From assembly GCA_026397725.1 (NCBI GenBank), contig JAPLUI010000323.1, forward strand, positions 55,164 through 119,163: DNA of 64,000 nt. Direction: 5' to 3'. This document shows positions 28,465 to 35,546 of this stretch, piece by piece. Made by a program: the position numbers and the translations under genes. The stretch's first letter is position 1. Each line of letters opens with the position of its first letter. This DNA is from Verrucomicrobiota bacterium. GTDB lineage: Bacteria > Verrucomicrobiota > Verrucomicrobiia > Verrucomicrobiales > Akkermansiaceae. The notes below the pieces were generated by a model. The model did no database searches, had not been told where the DNA came from, and worked only from the letters and a program-made list of their open reading frames with translations.

Positions 28465-29391
28465 ATGAACGGCGCAATGATCGGGGGCCACGACACTCCT
28501 GGCGTGACGCCATTGCAACGGCGACCGGAGTGTCGCATCCCCTTGGTTCCATGCCTGGCCGCTGCCAGCATTGCATTCATGCTGGCAGCGGGCGTGATGG
28601 CGGCCGATGACGGTGCACGCACCTTCAAGGCGGACAAGCGCTACCTCGTGTTCCCATGCACGCGTGGCCTGAGCGGTCAGAACAAGGTGTTCATCAACGT
28701 GGACGGCAAGCCCTACCTGTCCGCGTACGATGCGCTGATCGCTTCCGCCGATCCGGACCACTGGAGATGCATCGACCTGAAGCTGATGCAGGGCAAGACG
28801 CTCTCGGTCAAGATCGAGGGTCCCAATGCCGCCGGGATCGAACTGGTGAAGACGAGCGACACGATCCCGGGCAAGTATGAGATGTTCAGCCAGATGGCCA
28901 CCTTCCCGTTGGAACTCAGCCTGCACACCACGCCCGATGGTGTTAGATTGGATGCAAACTTTGTCTCCGAACTCGCCCAACTGCGCAACCCGGGCAGCAC
29001 GCGGCAGGATCTCACGGTCCAGGCCGGCACCCCGCTCCAGGTGGGCGACGTCTCGCAGCCGACGGAGATGGTGGCCGCGTTCGAGCCCGGCAGCGCAACC
29101 AAGGTGAGTTTCACGGGCGCGGAACTCAACCTCACCTGGAACGCCGCCAGCCAGGAAATCGAGGTCAATGGCGAGAAGGCCAGGCTGGCGCCGATGAACG
29201 GCCGTGTGGAATTGCACATCCTGCTGGACGTCCCGTCGGTCGAGGCCGTCACCAACGGCGGGGAATGTTATCTAATCAAAAGCCGCAACTACCGGAACCA
29301 TGGCGCCAAATCCCCCATGGAGATCCGCACCGAGGGCGGCGACGTGAAATTCACCCGCCTCGAGGTCTATCCGCTCAAGTCGATTCACTGA
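28465..29391 (+). CDS. DUF4980 - GH32 C-terminal domain fusion lacking the catalytic propeller
   Basis: A 308-residue exported protein (signal IPLVPCLAAASIAFMLAAG). Residues ~50-135 match the DUF4980 N-terminal domain of bacterial GH32 enzymes (KRYLVFPCTRG, VDGKPYLSAYDALI). At KYEMFSQMATFPLELSLHTT the sequence jumps straight to the GH32 C-terminal sandwich. The propeller with the NDPNG, RDP and EC motifs is absent, so it should not hydrolyse fructan. The join is in frame and the gene otherwise looks intact. It could be a binding protein or a deletion product. Start: ATG 28465, chosen by the signal peptide. Confidence 0.8.
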   Translation: MNGAMIGGHDTPGVTPLQRRPECRIPLVPCLAAASIAFMLAAGVMAADDGARTFKADKRYLVFPCTRGLSGQNKVFINVDGKPYLSAYDALIASADPDHWRCIDLKLMQGKTLSVKIEGPNAAGIELVKTSDTIPGKYEMFSQMATFPLELSLHTTPDGVRLDANFVSELAQLRNPGSTRQDLTVQAGTPLQVGDVSQPTEMVAAFEPGSATKVSFTGAELNLTWNAASQEIEVNGEKARLAPMNGRVELHILLDVPSVEAVTNGGECYLIKSRNYRNHGAKSPMEIRTEGGDVKFTRLEVYPLKSIH

Positions 29392-29460
29392 CCCATCATG
29401 TTGCCTCATCGCATGTTGCCAACATACGGCGCCCTGACCCGGCGCCGGCTGGGGATGCGG

Positions 29461-30612
29461 CTAAGTTGACATTTCAGCAGCGGGCGGCGGCGGGTGCAGA
29501 TAGGCCCCGCAGCTTTCCCGCACCACGAGACGGGGCGTAAGCAGCAGGGTGCGCGGCGGCAAGGTGGGATCAGAGATGCGGTCGCGCATGGCATTGAAGG
29601 CCGTGATGGCGATGTCCCGGCAGGGCTGCTCGATGGTGGTCAGCGGCACGGTCATCAGGCTGGCAAATAACGCGTTGTCAAACCCCACCAAGCGCAGATC
29701 GTCCGGCACCTTGATGCCAAGGCGTGTTAGGGTTTGCAGGAGTTGGGCGGCAAGTTGGTCGGAGGTGCTGAGCACAGCCTCAATCTTGTGAGCCCACGCG
29801 AAGGAGCGCACGAACTTCGCATCCGCAGGGTCGCCGCTGTGGACAAAGGAACCCGGCACGTCCAACCCGTGATCGATCATGGCCGCACGCGCCCCGGCAA
29901 TCCGGGCATCCACGGTCGGCGCGGTGAGCGGACGCTTGACGAAGACCAACCGACGCATCCCCAGCTTGATGAGATGTTCGGCCAGAAAGTAACCGCCGGC
30001 GAAGTTGTCGACGCCGACCAGATCGAGCGTGCAGCGTTGGGGGAATGGGTTGATGTCGCGATCGAGCAGGAGCACGGGGATGCCGGCTTGGCGCAGGTTC
30101 TCGGTAATGCGTCGGTTGGCGGTCGCTCCTTGCACATGGTACTCAAAAGGGAAAAAAAAGACCCCCGCCACATTGCGTTCGATGAATCGCGCACAAAGCG
30201 ACTCCGCCTCTTCGACCGTCATGTCGGTCTCGCCGACGGGGTGGGCGCTGCCGCCCCACCAGAGACCGAGGTCGTTGACCCGGGCGAGGCTGGCCAGCTC
30301 CCCGGAAACCGACTCGAAAATCGTGGCGCGGCGCAGGTTGGGCACAATCAAGCCAAGCTGCGGAATGGTGGGGTGGGCGGCAGCCGCGTGCGCTCCCGCC
30401 GTACGGATGAAAGTGCCGGACCCCCCGCGGCGCACAATCAGGCCCTGCTCGCCGAGATCGCGCAAGGCCCGGCCGATGGTGGGGCGCGAAACCCCGAAGC
30501 GCTCCACGAGCTTGGCCTCGCTCGGCAGGCGACCCGCTGCCTGGTGCTTGCCCGCCACGATTTCGGCGGCGAGCTGGCGTGAAATGTCGCGGTGTTTGGG
30601 TGCTAGGCTCAT
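29461..30612 (-). CDS. GntR-HTH / LacI-fold transcriptional regulator
   Basis: A 383-residue regulator with a GntR winged helix (residues ~5-70, LPSEAKLVERFGVSRPTIGRA region) joined to a LacI/periplasmic-binding effector domain (LGLIVPNLRR..., VDNFAGGYFLAEHLIKLG, RLVGFDNALFASLM). This AraR-like architecture usually controls sugar-use genes and responds to a sugar. It is divergent from nothing nearby on its right for 800 bases and faces the sugar cluster tail to tail. Its own upstream region carries repeated TGACAGGT-type sites, probably its operators. Confidence 0.92.
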   Translation of the reverse strand: MSLAPKHRDISRQLAAEIVAGKHQAAGRLPSEAKLVERFGVSRPTIGRALRDLGEQGLIVRRGGSGTFIRTAGAHAAAAHPTIPQLGLIVPNLRRATIFESVSGELASLARVNDLGLWWGGSAHPVGETDMTVEEAESLCARFIERNVAGVFFFPFEYHVQGATANRRITENLRQAGIPVLLLDRDINPFPQRCTLDLVGVDNFAGGYFLAEHLIKLGMRRLVFVKRPLTAPTVDARIAGARAAMIDHGLDVPGSFVHSGDPADAKFVRSFAWAHKIEAVLSTSDQLAAQLLQTLTRLGIKVPDDLRLVGFDNALFASLMTVPLTTIEQPCRDIAITAFNAMRDRISDPTLPPRTLLLTPRLVVRESCGAYLHPPPPAAEMST

Positions 30613-30627
30613 CGGGATTCCAGTTAG

Positions 30628-30760
30628 TGACAGGTGGTGAGGATGGGATTACAGGTTCTTGAGAACCTGTCAACCCGGAATATGGATTTTACCACCATCC
30701 TTGTCCAAATCAATCCGCCGCCCGACGGAAATGCTGTCACTGACAGGTGCCAACCTGTCA
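30628..30760. promoter_or_regulatory. Candidate operators of the GntR/LacI regulator
   Basis: Three related sites: a half-site TGACAGGT at 30628-30635, an inverted repeat ACAGGTTCTTGAGAACCTGT at 30651-30670 and TGACAGGTGCCAACCTGTCA at 30741-30760. The two full sites are 90 bp apart. They lie 16-148 bases upstream of the regulator start, which suggests autoregulation. Confidence 0.55.
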
Positions 30761-30790
30761 TGACCGGAATTTTGACATCCGTGGTGGTTA

Positions 30791-30998
30791 CTACTCAGGT
30801 ATGGCAGAATCATTTATGGCAGAATCATTTCAGAATTGGAAAAAGTCATTGGATCAACCCCTGTCTGTGCGCATCCGCACGCAGACAGGCCGACCAGTGA
30901 TGAATCCCTCTCAAGACTCTTGAAAAATGATTCTGCCATGAATGATTCTGCCATGAATTCTTTGGAACCTGAGTAGAAACACTTTGGAACCTGAGTAG
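30791..30998. mobile_element. MITE-like inverted-repeat element
   Basis: Left end CTACTCAGGT (30791-30800) is inverted at 30967-30976 as ACCTGAGTAG, with a second copy at 30989-30998. Inside, ATGGCAGAATCATT occurs twice in tandem on the left and twice inverted on the right (30925-30954). A central hairpin begins CCTGTCTGTGCG. There is no coding capacity. Confidence 0.75.
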
Positions 30999-31400
30999 AA
31001 ACACTTGATCATTGAATGTTGGAGGTTGACATCTATCCCTTCATGGATCATCGGGCGCTCAGCCGTCTGAATTCAACATTCAACATTCAATTTTCGAGTG
31101 GCAGAATGGGCGATACGGGGACCTTGCTTGCGCTTGCTGCGGCCGGGACGTGGCATCATCCCGAGGAATCCACCGTGCCGCCTTGCTTGTCACGCACGGC
31201 GACATACCCGGCAGCGCCGGCCTTAAACCGGCGCGGACCGCACCACCAGGTGCCAAGTCACCGCATCCGAGATCGGTTGCCGGGTTCCGCATGAAATTCC
31301 ACAGGCACCAAAACTCCTCTTGGTAACAGCAGGAGACTCCCATTATCACAGGGCCTTGGAAAACCATGTGGAAAATTCCACTGATTTCACTTGCGCTTAG

Positions 31401-31416
31401 TTAAGGCGGGGCTTAA
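31401..31416. promoter_or_regulatory. Candidate ArsR operator
   Basis: TTAAGGCGGGGCTTAA, with 5-bp inverted arms, lies 13 bases upstream of the arsR start, inside an otherwise AT-richer promoter-like stretch. Position fits ArsR autorepression. The arms are short, so this is tentative. Confidence 0.3.
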
Positions 31417-31428
31417 ATAGCCTCCGTC

Positions 31429-31797
31429 ATGGCTGTCACGCACAACAATTCGGCGCAGGTCGTCGCGATCTACAAGTGTCTTTGCGACGTGAAACGGCTG
31501 CGGATTCTCAATCTGCTGCGGATTGGGCCGCAGTGTGTGTGCCACCTTGAGAAGGTGCTCGGCATCGGGTCGGTGAGGACCTCCCAGCAGCTCGCCTACT
31601 TGCGCCGGCACGGGATGGTGGAAGTCGAAGTCTGCGGCACCTGGCGGATGTACGCATTGCCCGCCAAGCCCTGCCCGGAGTTGGCAGCCAACCTCGCCTG
31701 CCTGCAGGACTGCATCTTTGAAGGCAAGATTTTCCGGGATGATCTCGCACGCTTGAAGAAAGTCCGCACCAGCCGATGCGGCCCCCGCACCATCTAA
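31429..31797 (+). CDS. arsR: ArsR-type arsenite-responsive repressor
   Basis: A 122-residue winged-helix repressor of the ArsR/SmtB family. CVCHL (Cys36, Cys38) lies in the DNA-recognition helix, as in the classical As(III)-sensing site, and SVRTSQQLAYLRRHGMV is the recognition region. Binding arsenite should release it from DNA and turn on the operon. It is the first gene of an eight-gene plus-strand arsenic operon that runs to 38464. Confidence 0.93.
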   Translation: MAVTHNNSAQVVAIYKCLCDVKRLRILNLLRIGPQCVCHLEKVLGIGSVRTSQQLAYLRRHGMVEVEVCGTWRMYALPAKPCPELAANLACLQDCIFEGKIFRDDLARLKKVRTSRCGPRTI

Positions 31798-31814
31798 CAC
31801 CCAAGCCAACGCTC

Positions 31815-32318
31815 ATGCCGCCGCCCCGCCCACCCCTGGTCCTGATCCTTTGCACCGGCAATTCGTGCCGCAGCCACCTGGCGGAAGGCCTCCTGCGCCA
31901 AGCCGCCGGTGACTTGCTTGACGTGCGTAGCGCCGGGTCGAGGCCCGCCGGCCACGTCCATCCGCTTGCCATCAAGGCCATGGCCGAGATCGGCATCGAC
32001 ATTGCCGGCCACCACAGCAAACACCTGGACGAGTTTCTCCTGCAAGACGTGGAGACCGTGATCACCGTCTGCGGCAATGCCGAGCAGGCCTGCCCGATGT
32101 TCCCCGGCCAACTCAACCGCCACCATTGGGACTTCGATGATCCAGCCCGTGCGCAGGGCAGCGAGGACGAGCAACTGGCCGTCTTCCGCCGGGTGCGCGA
32201 CGAAATCAAACGGGTTTTCGAGGCCTACGCCGACGGCCGGCGTGACGAGGCGAAGGCGTCCGCTGCTCAATGCGCCCTCCCGCAGGTCGTCATGGGAAAG
32301 ATAACTTGTGAAAGGTGA
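31815..32318 (+). CDS. arsC: Arsenate reductase, low-molecular-weight phosphatase type
   Basis: A 167-residue thioredoxin-coupled arsenate reductase. The P-loop CTGNSCR (residues 13-19) holds the nucleophilic cysteine, and VCGNAEQACP supplies the two resolving cysteines. It reduces arsenate to arsenite in the cytoplasm for ArsM methylation or Acr3 export. The ATG at 31815 lies 17 bases after arsR; the longer upstream frame reads through arsR and was rejected. The C-terminus (about 25 residues) is longer than usual. Confidence 0.93.
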   Translation: MPPPRPPLVLILCTGNSCRSHLAEGLLRQAAGDLLDVRSAGSRPAGHVHPLAIKAMAEIGIDIAGHHSKHLDEFLLQDVETVITVCGNAEQACPMFPGQLNRHHWDFDDPARAQGSEDEQLAVFRRVRDEIKRVFEAYADGRRDEAKASAAQCALPQVVMGKITCER

Positions 32319-32322
32319 GCCA

Positions 32323-33531
32323 ATGGAGACGAATGCTGATAGAATCCGTGAACGAGTCCGGGAGGGTTACGGCACAATTGCCGTCACCGGAGGTTCTTGC
32401 TGCGCTTCGACGCCGACCTGTTGCGGTTCCTCACCGGCTGCGGCCGAGGAACTGGTCAAGCACATCGGTTACTCGGCGGAAGAACTCGCCGCCTTGCCGG
32501 AAGGCGCAAACATGGGCCTGTCCTGTGGCAATCCAAACGCACTCGCCGCGCTACAACCCGGTGAAGTCGTGTTGGATCTCGGTGCCGGCGGCGGCTTCGA
32601 TGTTTTCATTGCCAGTCGCAACGTCGGGCCGACAGGTCGTGCCATCGGCGTGGATATGACACCTGAGATGCTGGCCAAGGCCCGCAGGAACCTGCATACC
32701 TATCGCGACCGCAGCGGCCTCGACAACGTCGAGTTTCGTCTGGGCGAGATTGAGCATCTGCCGGTCCCGGACCACAGCGTGGACGTCGTGATTTCCAATT
32801 GCGTCATCAATCTCTCCCCCGACAAGCCGCAGGTCTGGCGCGAGATCTTTCGTGTGCTCAAGCCGGGCGGGCGGGTTGCCGTCTCCGACCTCGCGCTGCT
32901 CAAGCCGCTGCCCGCCGAGGTACTCACCCTGGTCGAGGCGCTCGTCGGCTGTGTCGCGGGAGCGGTGCTCGTCGGCGACACCGAACGCATGGCGCGTGAA
33001 GCTGGCCTAACGGACGTCGTGCTCAACGCCAAACCCCAATACGTCGAGGCAATGACCGGGTTTGAAGACCCACTTTATCAAAAGATCGTCGCGCAATTGC
33101 CGGCCGGAACCAAGCCTTCGGATTACCTCGTAAGCCTCGAAGTCCAGGCACTCAAACCCGCCACTGCCGTGGTCGGCTCCCAAGGTTGCAAAGCTGAGGG
33201 CAGCATGTTCAGCCCGGCCGTTGGTGAGTTGGTGGCGATTGGCGCGGCGGTTGCCGCCAACTGCGAACCGTGCCTCAAGTATCACTACGACAAGGCGAAT
33301 CAATTGGGACTTTCCAAGGCGGAAATGGCGCACGCGGTGAGCATCGCCGCCGGTGTGAAGACCGCCCCACATCGCGCGATCCTCCGACTCGCGGACAGGC
33401 TCACCGGGCACGGCCCGAGCCAATCGGACATGCTTTCCGCCCCGTGCTGTAGCGACTCGGGTGAGGCTGGCGCTTCAAGCGGCTGCTGCAGTGACGATAG
33501 CGGGCCAACTGCGGCGCACCCCGGGTGCTGA
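32323..33531 (+). CDS. arsM: Arsenite methyltransferase with C-terminal AhpD-like domain
   Basis: About 402 residues. Residues ~60-270 are an ArsM SAM methyltransferase (LDLGAGGGFDVF, VDMTPEML, SNCVINLSPDK) that methylates arsenite. After ~300 a carboxymuconolactone decarboxylase/AhpD-like segment follows, with CEPCLKYHYDKAN, as in small peroxidase-like helical proteins. The very end is cysteine rich (CCSDSG, GCCSDD), and the N-terminus also has CC pairs (GGSCCAS, PTCCGSS). The ATG at 32323 follows an AGGTGAG site; a GTG at 32308 is possible. The fusion suggests thiol redox coupling to methylation, which is inferred. Confidence 0.92.
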   Translation: METNADRIRERVREGYGTIAVTGGSCCASTPTCCGSSPAAAEELVKHIGYSAEELAALPEGANMGLSCGNPNALAALQPGEVVLDLGAGGGFDVFIASRNVGPTGRAIGVDMTPEMLAKARRNLHTYRDRSGLDNVEFRLGEIEHLPVPDHSVDVVISNCVINLSPDKPQVWREIFRVLKPGGRVAVSDLALLKPLPAEVLTLVEALVGCVAGAVLVGDTERMAREAGLTDVVLNAKPQYVEAMTGFEDPLYQKIVAQLPAGTKPSDYLVSLEVQALKPATAVVGSQGCKAEGSMFSPAVGELVAIGAAVAANCEPCLKYHYDKANQLGLSKAEMAHAVSIAAGVKTAPHRAILRLADRLTGHGPSQSDMLSAPCCSDSGEAGASSGCCSDDSGPTAAHPGC

Positions 33532-33544
33532 TAATTTCCAAATG

Positions 33545-33588
33545 CCAAACACAACCAACAACCAACAACCAACAACCAACAACGAATC
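33545..33588 (+). repeat. AACAACC tandem leader repeat
   Basis: The 40 bases before the next start are an A/C-only tract of AACAACC repeats that abuts CGAATCATG. There is no Shine-Dalgarno site. Similar short-period tracts precede arsA (35490-35546) and occur at 40280-40320 and 49690-49770. Confidence 0.8.
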
Positions 33589-34317
33589 ATGAACACCACC
33601 AATGAAGAGCCGAAGGCAACCGACAACATGGCATTACTCAAACAACAAGCCGAGGGCTGCGGGGCTGGCTGTAGCTGCCACACCAGCGGGGTCTCTGGCA
33701 AGGCACGCTGGGGGATTACCGCCATCGTGCTGATCGCCGTCGGCGTGCTGGTGGTTAAGGCCATGACCAAGCCCAATGCAGCATCAACCCAGCCGCCCAC
33801 CCCCGGCTTTGCGGCTCCCGTGGCGGCTCCCGCTGCCGCATCGATCACGGCACCTGTGGTGACCCCGGAGGAGACCCCGGCAGTGCCTGAAGCGGGAACA
33901 CCCGCAGCGGCTCCAGGCGTGCTGGCCCAGCCCGCCGCAGCAAGCGTGGGAACGCCAATCGCCGGCTTTGCCGAACTCAATACCATCGCCGCCAGCAGTG
34001 ACGCCGTGTTCGTCTATCTTCCTGGAAAAATTGCGACTGCGGGCGGGGCTCCCACCACGACGATGCAGGCCGCCGCACGCACCCTCGAAGCACAGGGGAA
34101 AAAATGTGCTCTCTTCACCTTGCAGGCCGGTTCGCCGGATTACGACAAACTGGGGCCACAGATGGCGCTGCCGGGCGTCTTGGCAATGGTCAGGGGCAAG
34201 GGCATGAGCGCGGTTTCCGGTGAAATCACCGAGACCAAACTGGTGCAGGGTTATGTGGCCGCGTCGAGTGCGGGCGGCTGTGCCCCCGCTGGCTGCGGTC
34301 CGAGCGGTTGCCCATAA
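33589..34317 (+). CDS. Membrane-anchored thioredoxin-fold-like protein with Cys-rich ends
   Basis: A 242-residue protein. It has a cysteine-rich N-terminus (CGAGCSCH, residues ~24-31), one membrane segment (ITAIVLIAVGVLVVKAM, ~44-60), a long Pro/Ala linker (65-125), a thioredoxin-like domain without CxxC (about 130-225) and a Cys-rich tail (GGCAPAGCGPSGC). It lies between arsM and the CcdA-like gene. The Cys clusters on either side suggest metalloid or thiol handling together with the CcdA-like protein. I know of no characterised homologue. Confidence 0.75.
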   Translation: MNTTNEEPKATDNMALLKQQAEGCGAGCSCHTSGVSGKARWGITAIVLIAVGVLVVKAMTKPNAASTQPPTPGFAAPVAAPAAASITAPVVTPEETPAVPEAGTPAAAPGVLAQPAAASVGTPIAGFAELNTIAASSDAVFVYLPGKIATAGGAPTTTMQAAARTLEAQGKKCALFTLQAGSPDYDKLGPQMALPGVLAMVRGKGMSAVSGEITETKLVQGYVAASSAGGCAPAGCGPSGCP

Positions 34318-34336
34318 AGAACGAAAAGCCACCCTT

Positions 34337-35035
34337 ATGCAATCCATTACGACCGCCCTTGAGGCGGCCAGCACGGGACCGCTGGCCTTGCCGCTGGCAT
34401 TTGCGTTAGGCTCGGCCAGCGCCGTGGGCAGCGCCTGTTGCACCCTGCCCGCAATGGGCATGCTGGTGGCCTACTCGGGCACCCGCGAAAACATGAGCCG
34501 CCGGGCTGCCATCGGTTCCGCCATCTCGTTCATGCTTGGCACCTCCGTGGCGCTGATCGTGCTCGGCTTCGTCGCCGGGTTCGTGGGTCAGTCGGCGCAA
34601 GCGCTGCTCGGTAGTTACTGGAAACTCTTTGCCGGGGTGATTGCGGTGGTGTTCGGACTCGCGGCCCTCGGCTTGCTGCCACTCAAACTGCCGCAACTCC
34701 GCCGCCAGACGACCCCGTCCGCCGCCGGACAGGGAATGCTCGGAACGCTCGTCGTGGGCCTGTTGCTGGGTGGCGGCGTGGCGGCCTGCTCGCTGCCCTG
34801 CAATCCGGGCATCTTCGTCGTGTTAGGTGCGGCCGTGTTGCAGGGTCATGCGGGGTGGGGCATGCTGCTGATGGCCGCGTTTGCGCTCGGCTTCAGCTTG
34901 CCGCTGGCCGCCATCCTGCTCGGCGTTTCCTTCGGCAAGGCCTCGATCAAGGCGCAACAAGTGGAGGCGGCGATCCGGATCGCCGCCGGGGTGCTGCTGG
35001 CCGGCGTGGGGCTCTACCTGCTGGCGACTTTCTAA
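34337..35035 (+). CDS. CcdA/DsbD-like membrane thiol transporter
   Basis: A 232-residue membrane protein with about six helices and two cysteine sites, SACCTLPAMG in the first helix and ACSLPCNPG in the fourth. This resembles the CcdA/DsbD family, which moves reducing power across the membrane. The ATG at 34337 was chosen because the frame upstream of it overlaps the previous gene. In an ars operon it may supply electrons to the neighbouring thioredoxin-like protein. Confidence 0.85.
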   Translation: MQSITTALEAASTGPLALPLAFALGSASAVGSACCTLPAMGMLVAYSGTRENMSRRAAIGSAISFMLGTSVALIVLGFVAGFVGQSAQALLGSYWKLFAGVIAVVFGLAALGLLPLKLPQLRRQTTPSAAGQGMLGTLVVGLLLGGGVAACSLPCNPGIFVVLGAAVLQGHAGWGMLLMAAFALGFSLPLAAILLGVSFGKASIKAQQVEAAIRIAAGVLLAGVGLYLLATF

Positions 35036-35049
35036 CATACATCCAGATC

Positions 35050-35433
35050 ATGACTACCGACCCTAACGAACTTCCCAAGTTGGAGATCTTCGATCCCCCG
35101 AGGTGCTGTTCCTCCGGTGTTTGCGGGGCCGAAGTGGAAAGCAATCTCGTCACTTTCGCCGTCAGCTTGCAGTGGCTCAGGATGCACGGTGTGGCAGTGC
35201 AGCGCTTCAATCCACTCCATCAATATGATGCGTTTGCCGCCAATGCCACCGTGTCCAAGACCGTCAACGAGAAAGGCCTTGAGTGCCTGCCGCTGATCCT
35301 GCTCAACGGCGAGGTTGTCAGCACCGGCACCTATCCGAGCAGACTCGAACTGGCGGGCATGCTCGGCCTTCCCAAGACCCAAGACGCAGGCCCGGCAATC
35401 ACGGATGCTAACCTTGAAGTTTCCTGCCCATAA
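35050..35433 (+). CDS. arsD: ArsD arsenic metallochaperone
   Basis: A 127-residue ArsD. PRCCSSGVCG supplies the three conserved cysteines (Cys-Cys and Cys five residues on) that carry As(III) or Sb(III) to ArsA. The rest keeps the family fold (NPLHQYDAF, LPLILLNGEV). ATG at 35050 lies 14 bases after the CcdA-like stop; the longer frame from 34855 is a shadow. Confidence 0.94.
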   Translation: MTTDPNELPKLEIFDPPRCCSSGVCGAEVESNLVTFAVSLQWLRMHGVAVQRFNPLHQYDAFAANATVSKTVNEKGLECLPLILLNGEVVSTGTYPSRLELAGMLGLPKTQDAGPAITDANLEVSCP

Positions 35434-35486
35434 TCTGCCTGCCAGCAATTCCTCGCATGCCCTTTGCCGGGGTCTGGCGTCCCGCT

Positions 35487-35546
35487 CCTGATAACCGATA
35501 ACTGATAACCTATAACTGATAACCGATAACCGATAACCGATAACTG
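35487..35546 (+). repeat. GATAACC/GATAACTG tandem leader repeat
   Basis: About seven units of an 8-base repeat (ctGATAACC / ctGATAACtg type) fill the gap before the arsA ATG at 35547. There is no Shine-Dalgarno site. Copy number could vary and alter translation of arsA. Confidence 0.8.

Larger units (their letters stand above)
30613..31428. other. Regulatory and repeat-rich intergenic region
   Basis: About 815 bases without a gene. It holds candidate operators for the GntR/LacI regulator, a MITE-like inverted-repeat element, a short TTCAACA-type tandem tract near 31072-31098 and the arsR promoter region. Confidence 0.6.

Noticed and set aside
28465..29391. An active GH32 fructanase
   Set aside because: The NDPNG, RDP and EC catalytic motifs are absent.
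34855..35049. A longer ArsD reading into the CcdA-like gene
   Set aside because: The added residues are the shadow of the membrane protein; the ATG at 35050 starts directly before the ArsD motif.
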